From the NCBI RefSeq assembly GCF_004319545.1, contig NZ_CP036313.1, forward strand, positions 4,714,501 through 4,778,500: a DNA stretch of 64,000 nucleotides. The letters run 5' to 3'. The notes under the pieces are model-generated. The model was given only the letters and a program-made list of their open reading frames with translations, did no database searches and was not told the DNA's origin. Of this stretch, positions 37,668 through 47,536 are shown one piece after another. Within the stretch, counting starts at the first letter, position 1. Every line of letters begins with the position of its first letter. Made by a program: the position numbers and the translations under genes. The DNA comes from Desulfobacter hydrogenophilus (lineage in GTDB: Bacteria > Desulfobacterota > Desulfobacteria > Desulfobacterales > Desulfobacteraceae).

Positions 37668-40445
37668 GTGAACAATACATCCTCGAAAGACCTAAAACCT
37701 GAAGCCATTGACTGGCACACCCTGGAACCGGACAGGGTCTTTGCCACCCTACACAGCAACGAGGCCGGACTCACCGCCGATGAGGCGACGGAACGGCTGC
37801 GCATTCACGGCCCCAATCTGATCCGCAAGACAAAGCAGGACGGGATACTCCGGCTTCTGTGGCGTCAGATCAATAATTCCCTGATATGGGTCCTGCTCGC
37901 CTCCGGCACCCTGGCGATCTTGCTCGGTAAAATGACCGACGGTCTGGTGGTGCTCTCGGTGGTGCTGATTAACGCCGTTATCGGCTTTGTCCAGGAATTC
38001 AAGGCCGGAAGGGCCATCGAGGCCCTTTCCGAGATGGTTCCGCAGAATGCCATCGCTATCCGGGAGGGGAAAAATTGCACCATTTCCGCCTCTGAACTGG
38101 TGCCCGGCGATGTGGTACTCCTGGCGGCAGGCGACAGCGTAGCGGCGGATATGCGTCTGGTCAGCATAAAAAACCTGCAGGTGGAAGAAGCGGCCCTGAC
38201 CGGCGAGTCGGTGCCGGTTGAAAAAAACATCGTCTCGGTCAGCAGTGATGCCGTGCTCGGCGACCGGACCTGCATGGTCTACAGCGGCACCCTGGTCACA
38301 ACAGGTACGGCTACAGCCGTGGTTACGGCCACCGGCATAGGCACGGAGCTGGGCCGTATCTCCGACATGCTCGAAAGTACCGTTGACCTGGAAACGCCGC
38401 TCACGAAAAAACTGGATGAGGTCAGTACCTACATTACCATTGGAATTTCGGTCATCTCCGTGGTGATCCTGGCTATCGGCATGAAACGGGCCCTGGATAT
38501 CGCCATCCCGCTGGGTACAGCCCTGAAAGAAACCCTTATTTTTGCCATAGCGCTGGCGGTCGGGGCCATCCCCGAGGGCTTGCCTGCGGTGGTGACCATT
38601 GCCCTGGCCATCGGGGTGCAGCGCATGGCACGCCGAAACGCCATTATTCGCAAACTGCCCGCAGTGGAAACCCTGGGCAGTACCACCGTGATCTGTTCCG
38701 ACAAAACCGGCACACTGACCTGCAACGAGATGACCGTGACCGAACTGCGGACCCTGCAGACCAGTTGCCGAATCAGCGGCAACGGTTACGATCCACTGGG
38801 CAGCTTCACCATCGAGGGCCGGAACGTGGTCCACCTGCCCGAAGACATCGAGGATCTGCTGACCAAGGCGAGCCTGTGCAACGATGCCACCCTGCATCAA
38901 GAGGCAACCGGGTGGAACATCACCGGCGACCCGACCGAGGCCGCTCTCCTGGTTGCCGCCGCCAAAGCCGAGATCTCCATTGAAACCGCCACCGCCCAAT
39001 TTCCCCGGCTCGACAGCATACCGTTTTCATCGGAAAACCAGTATATGGCCACCCTGCACGGTGGCACCGAAAAAACCATTGTCCTCAAGGGGGCGCCCGA
39101 AGTTATTCTGAGCCGTTGCCATGCTGCAGGACAGGCCACGGATGTTTCGGAACAAATCATAGCGGAGATCAACCGCATGGGCACCCAGGGGATGCGGGTG
39201 CTGGCCATAGCGGACAAACAGGTGAACCAGGCCGCACCCGATGCGCTCTCGCCTGATTCGGTGGTGCAGGGGTTTACATTTCTGGGCTTGATCGGCATGA
39301 TCGATCCGCCGCGTATAGAGGCGGTTGAAGCCATCAAGGCCTGCCATCAGGCCGGAATCGAGGTGAAGATGATCACCGGCGATCACCGCACCACGGCCCT
39401 TGCCATCGGCACGGAGCTCAACCTGGCAGGCAGCGGCCAAGTCGTGACCGGCGTGAAATTGGCAACCATGGATGCAGCAACCCTGCAACAGACAGCGCTG
39501 ACCACCAACATTTTTGCCCGGGTGGCCCCGGAGCATAAGCTCCGCCTGGTGCGTGCCTTGCAAAAAGAACGGCACATCGTCGCCATGACCGGTGACGGCG
39601 TGAATGATGCGCCATCGCTAAAGCAAGCCAATATCGGCGTGGCCATGGGTATTACCGGTACGGCGGTGTCCAAGGAATCGGCGGATATCGTTCTAGCGGA
39701 CGACAATTTTGCAAGTATCAGCGCGGCGGTGGAGGAGGGAAGACGGGTCTACGACAATCTGATCAAATCCCTGGCCTTTTTATTGCCCACCAATCTCGGC
39801 CTGGCGTTGATCCTGATTTACGGCATCATGTTCTTTCCCTTTGACCCGGTAAGCAAAATGCTGTTGCTGCCCATGCTGCCGACCCAGTTACTGTGGATCA
39901 ATCTGGTTGCGGCGGTCGCCCTGGCCCTGCCCCTGGCCTTTGAGGTCAAGGAACCGGATATTATGCATCGGCCGCCCCGCAATCCGGACGCGCCGTTGTT
40001 TACCGGTTTTGTGGTCTTCCGGGTGGTAGCGGTCTCCTTGCTGATGACCGCCGGCACGATTGTGCTCTTTACTATGGAATATCAACAGGAACTAGCAGCG
40101 AGTATTGCTGAACCACTAGCCCTGGCCAAGAGCCAGACCATGGCTGTGACCTTTGTCATTTTGTTCCAGATCTTCTACATGACCCACTGCCGATCGCTGA
40201 AGGACAGTCTGCTGAAAATCGGATTCTTCAGCAATCCCACCGTATTCTGGGGGATTGGTGTGGTTCTTGCCCTGCAGGGGCTGTTTATTTACCTGCCCTT
40301 GATGCAGCGGGTCTTCCGCACAGCACCTCTGTCGTTCACCGAAATCGGGCTGACCACTGCTGCGGCGTTCATTATTTTTCCGGCGGTGTCCCTTGAAAAA
40401 TGGATTCGCTCCCTGGTGCGGCGTTCGCTGAGAGACGGTGCCTGA
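37668..40445 (+). CDS. P-type cation-transporting ATPase (type II-like)
   Basis: A 925-aa pump: actuator TGESVPV, phosphorylation CSDKTGTLT, hinge [21 protein letters not shown], and ten membrane segments. M4 has IPEGLP, as in Ca-ATPases. M6 reads [15 protein letters not shown] where Ca pumps have an Asp after NLV, so one classic Ca ligand is lacking. It begins with GTG 37668. Possible cargo is Ca, Mn, Na or K/H; the altered M6 argues against a plain Ca pump. No neighbour suggests a specific metal. Confidence 0.88.
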   Translation: MNNTSSKDLKPEAIDWHTLEPDRVFATLHSNEAGLTADEATERLRIHGPNLIRKTKQDGILRLLWRQINNSLIWVLLASGTLAILLGKMTDGLVVLSVVLINAVIGFVQEFKAGRAIEALSEMVPQNAIAIREGKNCTISASELVPGDVVLLAAGDSVAADMRLVSIKNLQVEEAALTGESVPVEKNIVSVSSDAVLGDRTCMVYSGTLVTTGTATAVVTATGIGTELGRISDMLESTVDLETPLTKKLDEVSTYITIGISVISVVILAIGMKRALDIAIPLGTALKETLIFAIALAVGAIPEGLPAVVTIALAIGVQRMARRNAIIRKLPAVETLGSTTVICSDKTGTLTCNEMTVTELRTLQTSCRISGNGYDPLGSFTIEGRNVVHLPEDIEDLLTKASLCNDATLHQEATGWNITGDPTEAALLVAAAKAEISIETATAQFPRLDSIPFSSENQYMATLHGGTEKTIVLKGAPEVILSRCHAAGQATDVSEQIIAEINRMGTQGMRVLAIADKQVNQAAPDALSPDSVVQGFTFLGLIGMIDPPRIEAVEAIKACHQAGIEVKMITGDHRTTALAIGTELNLAGSGQVVTGVKLATMDAATLQQTALTTNIFARVAPEHKLRLVRALQKERHIVAMTGDGVNDAPSLKQANIGVAMGITGTAVSKESADIVLADDNFASISAAVEEGRRVYDNLIKSLAFLLPTNLGLALILIYGIMFFPFDPVSKMLLLPMLPTQLLWINLVAAVALALPLAFEVKEPDIMHRPPRNPDAPLFTGFVVFRVVAVSLLMTAGTIVLFTMEYQQELAASIAEPLALAKSQTMAVTFVILFQIFYMTHCRSLKDSLLKIGFFSNPTVFWGIGVVLALQGLFIYLPLMQRVFRTAPLSFTEIGLTTAAAFIIFPAVSLEKWIRSLVRRSLRDGA

Positions 40446-40519
40446 TAGTTGCAGTTGTCTTTCCGAGGAATAGGATCAGGTCTTGAATTATTACTTTTTA
40501 ATCAAAAAATCTTATAGTT

Positions 40520-40680
40520 CAAGACCTTCCTTTCCAGTGGGTACAGCCGATACGGCTTGGACAGGAATTGAGGCAGTAGGAGTTGCGATTATGGGAATGA
40601 TACTTTTTAACGAATCACGAGATGTTCTGAGAATAATATGTTTGTTATTAATCGTAGCTGGAAAGTTGGTTTTAAACTAG
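40520..40680 (+). pseudogene. SMR drug efflux (EmrE/SugE-like) C-terminal remnant
   Basis: The frame PVGTADTAWTGIEAVGVAIM and LFNESRDVLRIICLLLIVAG is the last half of an SMR protein; the N-terminal helix pair with the catalytic Glu is replaced by unrelated sequence. Non-functional. Confidence 0.75.
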
Positions 40681-40774
40681 TTTCTTCGTCGTAGGAAAGT
40701 CCATAGCCATGTCTTTTGTGGATGCAAAAACTTGCACTATCGAAGGGTTGATACTCTCCCGCTATTACTTTGAT

Positions 40775-40942
40775 GGCTCATGTTGCGTTTCGGGGTCCTA
40801 ATTTTTGATACAAACACTATGCACCTGAAATGATTAATAATATTAACATGTCTTCTATATTGCAAGCCCGGAGCATTTTGTTATATTTCATATAGTTAAG
40901 CTTAATAACCCCCTAAAAAAATCCTGAAACGCAACATGAGCC
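40775..40942. repeat. 168-bp MITE-like element with 17-bp perfect terminal inverted repeats
   Basis: GGCTCATGTTGCGTTTC at 40775-40791 is exactly complementary to 40926-40942. The centre is AT-rich with no ORF. No target duplication was seen directly at the ends. It could be a miniature derivative of an IS with the same ends, or the two ends of a decayed copy. Confidence 0.6.
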
Positions 40943-40949
40943 TTAATTA

Positions 40950-41159
40950 TTATGTACTCTCAGCTAAAGTCGACCCTGGTCCTGCTAAAGGTCTAAAGGT
41001 TTTTTTTGATGATTTGCAGAAAGGACATTCCCAATCATCCGGAAGATCTTTAAACGCTGTCCCCGGAGGGGTATTGGTCTTTGGTTCGCCTTTGTCAGGG
41101 TCATAAACATATCCGCAATTGTGTACTTGACATTGATACATATCTTTTGGATCAGCCAT
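40950..41159 (-). CDS. rubredoxin with CX4C first motif
   Basis: 69 aa. Iron ligands are in [15 protein letters not shown] and CPFCKSSK. Standard rubredoxin spacing is CX2C in the first loop; here it is CX4C, as recalled for Desulfovibrio Rd2 proteins. The basic tail after the second motif is longer than usual. AAGGAG precedes the ATG. Soluble one-electron carrier, often serving oxygen or superoxide reduction in sulfate reducers. Confidence 0.9.
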   Translation of the reverse strand: MADPKDMYQCQVHNCGYVYDPDKGEPKTNTPPGTAFKDLPDDWECPFCKSSKKTFRPLAGPGSTLAEST

Positions 41160-41397
41160 TTTAACTCTCCTTATTCTAAGTTTTTTTAAGTAATTAATAT
41201 TAAACTACCCAAAGGGGCTATGTCGAAGCCTATCTTATAGAAGACATGAACCGAGCCATTTTCCATAAAAGAAAGTACGAAAGGAAATAATCTCCACATA
41301 AAATGAAGACGATGCAATGAATTAACTATAATCAGATCTTCAAATTTAGTCAAGGAAATTAACCCTAAACGAAATATTTGCCATAAGAATGGCTCAA

Positions 41398-41540
41398 ATA
41401 TGAGAACCCGGATGGCCTCTGCTGACTTCTCCTACGCGGTCAAGGCCGGTTGCCCGGCCTTCAGCCGTCTTCACAAGTTTACGGACACACTCTATAATGT
41501 GTAGAGGACGGTTTTGAATTCCAGCAGTACATAAGAGCCA
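41398..41540 (-). ncRNA. second group II intron RNA remnant
   Basis: On the minus strand this stretch contains GTCCTCTACACATTATAGAG with the following TGTCCGTAAAC, matching 1330-1362 at 29 of 33 positions. It also has AGGAGAAGTCAGCAGAGGCC, which I recall as typical near the ORF of bacterial group II introns. It begins two bases after the argO stop. No RT survives. Confidence 0.5.
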
Positions 41541-41542
41541 TG

Positions 41543-42157
41543 TTAGACTGAAACCTGATGTATAATCAGCGATCCTGCAATAAACCACATGGTTGCGCAA
41601 ACCAGGCTGTCAAGGATTCGCCAGGATATCTGTTTTTGAAACAAGGGGGATAGCATCTGTCCGCCAAGGCTTAAGCTGATAAACCATATGACAGATGCGC
41701 AAACCGCCCCGATCCAAAAATACAGGCGCATCTGCCCGTGAAATTGACTGCTGATACTGCCCAGAAGAATGACCGTATCCAGATAAAAATGCGGGTTGAG
41801 CAAGGTAACCGCCAACGTTGCGATTACCGCAGTTCCCAATGACCGTACGGCTTTATCCCGGGCCTGCAGCCGCCCTCCTTTCACAGCGGAACGAAGTGAC
41901 CCGAAACCATAAAAAATAAGAAAAGCTGCACCACCCCAGGTCACCCATTGCGAAAAAACGGGATTACCAGACACAAAAGAGCCGAAGCCTGCAACGCCTG
42001 CTGAAATAAAAATCGTATCACAAAGAATGCAAATAAATGCGACAATTAAATGATGATTTTTGCGAACTCCCTGGGAAAGAACAAAGGCGTTTTGTGCGCC
42101 AATGGCTACAATCAATCCGCCGCCGGTACCAAAACCCTGTAAAAAAGGTGCTATCAC
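41543..42157 (-). CDS. argO: arginine/lysine exporter, LysE/ArgO family
   Basis: A 204-aa membrane protein with about six helices and the LysE motif GAQNAFVLSQGVRK near the N-terminus. Starts with GTG 42157 after AAGGAG. It is divergent from an ArgP-like LysR gene, the classic argO-argP layout, so export of excess arginine or lysine under ArgP control is likely. Confidence 0.9.
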   Translation of the reverse strand: MIAPFLQGFGTGGGLIVAIGAQNAFVLSQGVRKNHHLIVAFICILCDTIFISAGVAGFGSFVSGNPVFSQWVTWGGAAFLIFYGFGSLRSAVKGGRLQARDKAVRSLGTAVIATLAVTLLNPHFYLDTVILLGSISSQFHGQMRLYFWIGAVCASVIWFISLSLGGQMLSPLFQKQISWRILDSLVCATMWFIAGSLIIHQVSV

Positions 42158-42266
42158 TTATTCTCCTTGAAATTTTCATATTTTACATGAGGCAAAAATA
42201 TGACAATGGAATTCAAAAGTAAAATTAATAGTTTTTATTGCTCATAAATTCTGCTAATGATACTTC

Positions 42267-43160
42267 ATGTTTGATTATAAACTCATTGAAGCGTTGGCCA
42301 TGGTTTCCATGGAAGGCGGTTTTGACAAAGCCGCCAAGGTATTGCACATAACCCAGCCTGCTGTTTCCCAGCGCCTGAAGCAGCTTGAACAGGCAACAGG
42401 CCAGGTGCTGATAGCACGCACCACCCCGCCCAAAGTAACCGTTGCCGGTCAAAAACTGATCAAACACTATCTGCAGGTCAAAAGACTTGAGGATGATCTA
42501 TCAAGGCAGATAAATGATTCCGGCACCAGGGAATTTTCATCCCTGACCATAGGTGTCAATGCAGACAGCCTTGCTTTGTGGTTTTTAGAGGCAGTCCGCC
42601 CGTTTTTAACCCGGGAAAAGGTGCTGCTTGATATTCGTGTTAACGACCAGGAACAGACCCATAAACTGTTTAAAAACGGAGAGGTAATGGGCTGCATCAG
42701 CACCCTGGAGCAACCCATGCAGGGATCAAAAATTGAATACATCGGCCGCATGCATTACCATATGACTGCAACACCGCAGTTTGCAGCCCACTGGTTTCCC
42801 AAAGGCCTGAATGCCGAAAATGTTCAGCACGCCCCGGCGGTTATATTTGACAGGCAAGACTCACTGCACCACAAACTTTTACTGAACGCCTTTGGCCTGA
42901 AATCTTCAAATATTTTCGCCCACTATGTCCCTTCAGTGGAGAAATTTGCAGATTATATCACACAAGGCCTGGCCTACGGCACCCTTCCGGACCAGCAAAG
43001 CAGACCACTTTTGAAAAGCGAAAAAATCATTAACCTGCTGCCCGACTTTAATGTACCGGTAGACCTTTACTGGCATTTCTGGAACCTGAAATCAGCTCTG
43101 CTGGACGATCTGACAGAGACCTTAACCGGATTCGCTAAGTTATTTTTCAAAATTGCTTAA
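42267..43160 (+). CDS. argP: LysR-family regulator, ArgP (IciA) type
   Basis: A 297-aa LysR protein: helix-turn-helix GGFDKAAKVLHITQPAVSQRLKQLE and an effector domain with IGVNADSLALWFL, which is characteristic of ArgP. It faces argO across 109 bases and probably activates it in response to arginine or lysine. An amino-acid ABC transporter lies beyond it. Confidence 0.92.
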   Translation: MFDYKLIEALAMVSMEGGFDKAAKVLHITQPAVSQRLKQLEQATGQVLIARTTPPKVTVAGQKLIKHYLQVKRLEDDLSRQINDSGTREFSSLTIGVNADSLALWFLEAVRPFLTREKVLLDIRVNDQEQTHKLFKNGEVMGCISTLEQPMQGSKIEYIGRMHYHMTATPQFAAHWFPKGLNAENVQHAPAVIFDRQDSLHHKLLLNAFGLKSSNIFAHYVPSVEKFADYITQGLAYGTLPDQQSRPLLKSEKIINLLPDFNVPVDLYWHFWNLKSALLDDLTETLTGFAKLFFKIA

Positions 43161-43170
43161 CCTGGGAGCC

Positions 43171-43185
43171 CGGGCGGATCGCCCG
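43171..43185. terminator. short GC stem between argP and the ABC ATPase gene
   Basis: CGGGCG-gat-CGCCCG is a compact six-base-pair stem between convergent genes. Only a short T-containing tail follows, so termination is uncertain. Confidence 0.35.
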
Positions 43186-43206
43186 CATCTTTAGAATACT
43201 TGTAGT

Positions 43207-43950
43207 TCACAAAATCTGGCTCAGGAACAGCTTGGCACGGTCATTTTTAGTGTGATTAAAAAATTCATCCGGCGTCCCCTGTTCAACAATGGCACCATGA
43301 TCCATGAAGATAATTCGGTCTGCAACCTCTCTTGCAAACCCCATTTCATGGGTGACAACAACCATTGTCATCCCTTCTTTGGCAAGTTTGGTCATAACAG
43401 CTAAAACTTCACCGATCATTTCAGGGTCAAGGGCTGAGGTCGGTTCATCAAAGAGCATTATTTTCGGTGTCATAGCAAGGGCTCTTGCTATGGCAACCCG
43501 CTGTTGCTGACCACCGGAAAGTTTACCCGGATATTCACCTGATTTGTCAAAAATACCCACTTTTTCAAGCAATTTTGTTGAAATCCCGGTGGCTTCTTCA
43601 CGGGTTCGTTTTCTGACAACAACCTGGGCAAGGTTCAGGTTGTCCATGACCGTTTTATGGGGAAAAACGTTAAAAGACTGGAAGACCATTCCGACTTCTT
43701 CACGGACCTTGTTGATATCGGTTGATTTGTCGTAAATATCAACACCATCAATGATAATTTTACCGGCATCAATGGTTTCGAGCTGGTTGATGGATCTTAA
43801 GAGCGTACTTTTACCGGAACCGCTGGGTCCGAGAATAACCACTTTTTCACCATCATGAACGTCCAGTGAAACACTATCAAGTGCTTTTAAGTCGCCGTAG
43901 AATTTACTGACGTTTTCTATGTGTACAAGAATTTTGCTATTCATCGTCAC
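43207..43950 (-). CDS. polar amino-acid ABC transporter ATPase
   Basis: A 247-aa GlnQ/HisP-type ATPase: Walker [10 protein letters not shown], signature [14 protein letters not shown], Walker [14 protein letters not shown] and switch His [12 protein letters not shown] 43950 is favoured since GGAGG is nine bases upstream; ATG 43944 is an alternative. It overlaps the permease stop. It is intact, but its permease gene is split by an IS. Confidence 0.93.
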   Translation of the reverse strand: MTMNSKILVHIENVSKFYGDLKALDSVSLDVHDGEKVVILGPSGSGKSTLLRSINQLETIDAGKIIIDGVDIYDKSTDINKVREEVGMVFQSFNVFPHKTVMDNLNLAQVVVRKRTREEATGISTKLLEKVGIFDKSGEYPGKLSGGQQQRVAIARALAMTPKIMLFDEPTSALDPEMIGEVLAVMTKLAKEGMTMVVVTHEMGFAREVADRIIFMDHGAIVEQGTPDEFFNHTKNDRAKLFLSQIL

Positions 43951-44558
43951 TTATCTTATCCTCCATAATGCCCACAAATTTTGACAGGATCAATGTGATT
44001 ACAAGGTAGATAAGAGCTACCATTGTGTATGTTTCAAAATAATCGAATGATTCGGACGCGAATTCTCTTCCCCGCCTTAAAAGATCGGAAACGGCAAGGA
44101 TTGAAACAAGAGAGGAATCCTTTAAAAGGGCGATAAATTCATTGCCGACTGGCGGTAGTATGGTTTTTACTGCCTGGGGAAGGATAACGTGCTTGGTTGT
44201 CTGTGACGAAGTCATCCCAAGGGATCTTGCCGCTTCTGTCTGGCCTTTTGAAATGGCATCGATACCGGCTCTGAAAATTTCTGCCATATAAGCGCCGTAA
44301 CAGATGGACATGGCAATAATTGCGCAGATTTCAGCAGGCAGTTGAACAAATTTTCCCAATGCAAAGTAGATGTAAAAAAGCTGAACCAGAAGCGGAATGC
44401 CTCTGATAATTTCAACATAAAGGGAAGCAATGCCGTTAATGAACCTATTTTTGGAGATTCTTCCAAGTCCAGCGATCAAACCAAATAGCAATGATAAAAA
44501 AATGGATGCGATGGTCACTTTGAACGTTACATAAATCCCATCCGGTAAAAATTTTAAT
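43937..44558 (-). pseudogene. amino-acid ABC permease, 3' part, split by an IS
   Basis: This part carries the BPD permease core (YVEIIRGIPLLVQLFY; EAARSLGMTSSQTTKHVILPQ) and its end. The reading also covers LKFLPDGIYVTFKV upstream of a possible internal GTG. The 5' part is at 47252-47424. Rejoining across the IS with one copy of the 8-bp repeat gives a continuous 264-aa permease through DILK-FLPDG. Without an intact permease the transporter cannot work unless the IS leaves. Confidence 0.92.
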
Positions 44559-44595
44559 CTATGATAGCAAATGACGGTTGGTATTGATCTTGCTC

Positions 44596-46260
44596 TTAAG
44601 TAGCGAATAAGGATGCCAATTTTTTCGGCAAATCAGGCCGCTGAATTATTTTTTTCATTTCAGGGCTAATTTTTCCATACGTTTTTTGTTCGTCGTTTAA
44701 TTTTTCAAGAACCATGTTGTAGTCAATTTTTTCGAATCGTTCCTCCAAAGTAGCATTCCCATCAAGGATGGCTTCCATATATTCTGCTTTATCAAGATTC
44801 TTGATTAACGGCGTGTCTGTGAGCATGGTTTTGAGCCTTTTATTTAATGATATTGTTCCACTTCTTTTCCGGTTTCTACGTTTAAGTTCCCGGAAAAATC
44901 GTTCCAAAATATTGTTTGTGCGTTGAGGTTGGATGTGAACCTGCTGACCATTGGATGTTTCGATTGTAATTGGATCGGCAAAAAGTTTCTCCCAGTAAGT
45001 GTCGATCTGTTTGATCATTTTTTTATATGAGTCTGTTTGAGATAATTTCGGGTCTGCCATTATTTGCGCCCTGAATCTTTTCACTTTCTGAGCAATACGT
45101 TTTATATTGGTATTATTATCGCCGTCATCATTAAGTCCTTTCTTATTTTCAGAAACGGTTATGGATAAGGCGGTTCGGAGTTGTTTGAAGGTTTCCATCT
45201 TTTTTTCAATTTGCTTAGCGGCGCTTCTCAACTGTTGGTCATTGATGATTTTATTGAGAGGCTTCCAAAGATTGAAGAAATGTTTATCGAATTGATTGTA
45301 GCCAGAGGTGTCCACCATTTTATACAGGACTTTTAGCCGCTGGTAAAAAATAAAGTGCGGGCAATCAAATGGGAAACCATAACCCTCAAGTTGGCCAGTT
45401 GTGTCAAGAGCCCAATGGATCATGACATATGACGACACAATCGCCAGTTTTTCTGCGGGTATTGTGTTCGGCTGATTTTCAGCAATACACTCTAATAGCC
45501 CTGTCCCAAGTTGAGTATCGTTTCCCATGAGAGAGTCCAGCGCCTTTGCTTTTGCCCGAAGCACTGTTCTGATTTTATGCTTTGTTAAACGGATTCTAAT
45601 CTTAGCGTATTCTGCTTCATATAAATCTTTTCCAATATCTCTTAAAAAATGGAAATGGCAGATGAAATCCGGAATACCTTTGAACACAACCTCTACTGCC
45701 GATAAAATGCCTTTACCCATATCATGGACCAGAGCAACCGGGTTGCCGTATTGCTTTTTTATTCTTTCTAAAAAGGGGATGATGGATTCTGCTTTTTCCG
45801 AGGGCAATTTGATATTATCCAATACTATTTGAGCAATGCCGTCCATACCGGTAAAAAGATGAGGACTGCCGCCTTCGCAAGTGCCATCTATATGCAGAAT
45901 ATAGCCGCCTTTGTGTGACATCAGTTGATTTAATCGTTGCTGTGCCTGCTGATGGGCTATGGCCAGATAAGCAATAAATTTCTTACCAAGGAAACCAATC
46001 TCTCGTTGAGAAATGGTTATATTTCTATCTGACAGCAGTGCAATGATTTGCTGTTCTGATAGACAGTGAACAAAAAGTCCATATCCGACAAAAACCAACA
46101 CATCATACCCATACGTGCACCGATATGGGGTCAAAGAACGAAGCTGTTGACTTTGATGGACCGTGTTATCAATTGGATTGACCAAAACTGTTTCCTTTGC
46201 ACAAAATGCCCCGATATCCAAAGTCACAACGTTTTTCTTCCTGGTTTTGAGCACTTTCAA
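44596..46260 (-). CDS. transposase of the two-gene IS
   Basis: 554 aa. Candidate catalytic acids are Asp in ILHIDGTCEGG, Asp in ALVHDMGKG and Glu in NILERFFRELKRR. A CHFHFLRDIG segment between them recalls a zinc-binding insert as in MULE-type enzymes. The frame is complete. The 8-bp duplication would suit IS66-, IS256- or IS1595-like mechanisms, but the sequence is not a plain member of those. Confidence 0.8.
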   Translation of the reverse strand: MKVLKTRKKNVVTLDIGAFCAKETVLVNPIDNTVHQSQQLRSLTPYRCTYGYDVLVFVGYGLFVHCLSEQQIIALLSDRNITISQREIGFLGKKFIAYLAIAHQQAQQRLNQLMSHKGGYILHIDGTCEGGSPHLFTGMDGIAQIVLDNIKLPSEKAESIIPFLERIKKQYGNPVALVHDMGKGILSAVEVVFKGIPDFICHFHFLRDIGKDLYEAEYAKIRIRLTKHKIRTVLRAKAKALDSLMGNDTQLGTGLLECIAENQPNTIPAEKLAIVSSYVMIHWALDTTGQLEGYGFPFDCPHFIFYQRLKVLYKMVDTSGYNQFDKHFFNLWKPLNKIINDQQLRSAAKQIEKKMETFKQLRTALSITVSENKKGLNDDGDNNTNIKRIAQKVKRFRAQIMADPKLSQTDSYKKMIKQIDTYWEKLFADPITIETSNGQQVHIQPQRTNNILERFFRELKRRNRKRSGTISLNKRLKTMLTDTPLIKNLDKAEYMEAILDGNATLEERFEKIDYNMVLEKLNDEQKTYGKISPEMKKIIQRPDLPKKLASLFAT

Positions 46261-46370
46261 ATCCCGTTGGCCTACCTCCTGCGGATAAAAGGAAATAGTT
46301 GGCTCCTCCGGAAATAGATTCTGCGGACAAATCCCTTCAGTGATTTTGTCGATATACCCTGTGAGACATT

Positions 46371-47012
46371 TTATGGCTCTGTATCCGAAGTTTTTTTTAA
46401 AAGGTCATGGAATTGCAAAAATTGTTTAACAACAACTGGGTCAAAGCGCTCACCCGGAAGAGCAGATTCAATGGCAAGCCGGTCAACTTCAATACCTGGG
46501 TTTTTTATTATGTGTACTAAAATTTTAACTGCCTGGGTATCAGTGGGCCAACCATCGGTCTTGTGTCGTTCTGCACCCCTTTTTTGTAGTTGATATTTGT
46601 TGGGTGCCGCTGAAAAATAAACAAACCGGCCCTGATGTTTTTCTCGTTTGATTTCGTCGGATTGCTTGATTTGTGAAAAATAGGAACTACTTGAAGGGAT
46701 CTCAATAATGCTCGAAATATCAGCGGCACTGAGCCCAGCTTCAGATCTTTTTACCAATTCAATAATTGTTTGTTTTAAATTGCCGTGCTTGGAAAATAGA
46801 GCAAATTGATATTTCCATAATCCATTATCGTCAAATTCAGGAATTTCGGGCAATGTGTAGTAGCGACCGTTTTGATTTATGCTTGTGAATGTTTTCCACT
46901 TTTTTAATCTTCTTCTCACTGTTATCGCAGAGCATTGGAGTAATTGCGCCAGCTTTTCAATTGCCATAATTTTGTCTTGCCTAAACTTTTTCCGAACGTC
47001 ATATTCATCCAT
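46371..47012 (-). CDS. helix-turn-helix accessory protein of the IS
   Basis: 213 aa with an N-terminal winged-helix-like segment (IEKLAQLLQCSAITVRRRLKKW) and a second HTH-like segment (SAADISSIIEIPSSSSYFSQ). The upstream inverted repeats suggest it represses its own promoter and the transposase behind it. It lies within the same terminal repeats, so it moves with the element. Confidence 0.75.
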   Translation of the reverse strand: MDEYDVRKKFRQDKIMAIEKLAQLLQCSAITVRRRLKKWKTFTSINQNGRYYTLPEIPEFDDNGLWKYQFALFSKHGNLKQTIIELVKRSEAGLSAADISSIIEIPSSSSYFSQIKQSDEIKREKHQGRFVYFSAAPNKYQLQKRGAERHKTDGWPTDTQAVKILVHIIKNPGIEVDRLAIESALPGERFDPVVVKQFLQFHDLLKKTSDTEP

Positions 47013-47023
47013 TCCCCCTCCGT

Positions 47024-47066
47024 GATAAAGTATGTGTAATTGTGAACGAATTACGCATACTTTATC
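47024..47066. promoter_or_regulatory. inverted repeat, probable operator of the IS HTH protein
   Basis: GATAAAGTATGTGTAATT at 47024-47041 is complementary, with one mismatch, to AATTACGCATACTTTATC at 47049-47066. A third half-copy, CACATACTTTATC, is at 47158-47170. The site starts 12 bases upstream of the HTH gene, as expected for autoregulation. Confidence 0.6.
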
Positions 47067-47251
47067 ATGGATATGGAAGGGGTTTCAAACTATTTTTCCC
47101 TGAAATTTTAGGTCGATAGGCTAAAAATGAACATATTGGAGTGAACTTTAAGGAAAACACATACTTTATCAGTTTCAAGTTCGAGGTAGGACGTCATTAT
47201 TGATGGGGCTTTTCAAGATTCCAACCGTCATTTGCTGCCATAGATTTTAAT

Positions 47252-47424
47252 ATATCAAGATACGGATCAGGTTTAAAATAGACGAGTGCAGCAATAATTG
47301 ATATGGCACCAACAAAAGTCACCCGCCAAGCAGTGAACAATCCGATATCATCTTTTTTTGGAATTGCCCCACCGTCGGAAAATTCTATCTTTTTTGGTTT
47401 TTCAGCACTACCGGACATTGGCAT
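47252..47424 (-). pseudogene. amino-acid ABC permease, 5' part
   Basis: ATG 47424 begins a 60-residue N-terminal part ending in YLDILK, with one membrane helix (TFVGAISIIAALVYF). The original frame then enters the IS and would end as SMAANDGWNLEKPHQ. It continues correctly at 44558 once the IS is removed. It follows the binding-protein gene with a terminator between. Confidence 0.9.
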
Positions 47425-47492
47425 TTTTTCTTTCTTTCCTTGTCTATATTGATAGCCATACCATGGCTATGGAACTTTTCACGACGTCATAA

Positions 47493-47524
47493 AAAAAGCC
47501 TGACCCAAACGGATCAGGCTTTTT
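47493..47524 (-). terminator. hairpin between the binding-protein gene and the permease
   Basis: AAAAAGCCTGA at 47493-47503 pairs with TCAGGCTTTTT at 47514-47524; both strands have U-runs. On the minus strand it would stop much of the transcript after the binding-protein gene and give it higher expression than the permease and ATPase. Confidence 0.85.
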
Positions 47525-47536
47525 GTACAAATTAAA

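Larger units (their letters stand above)
44559..47243 (-). mobile_element. 2,685-bp two-gene insertion sequence in the permease gene
   Basis: The ends are 23-bp inverted repeats with two mismatches: CTATGATAGCAAATGACGGT onward at 44559, and its partner ending at 47243 (CTATGGCAGCAAATGACGGT read inward). The target duplication is 8 bp, ATTTTAAT, at 44551-44558 and 47244-47251. Both junctions restore the interrupted gene. The element encodes a DDE transposase and a helix-turn-helix protein with its own operator-like repeats. I do not place it in a named IS family. Confidence 0.92.

Noticed and set aside
37749..38999. 416-codon minus-strand frame opposite the cation ATPase
   Set aside because: His- and Gly-rich shadow of a GC-rich gene with full motifs on the plus strand.
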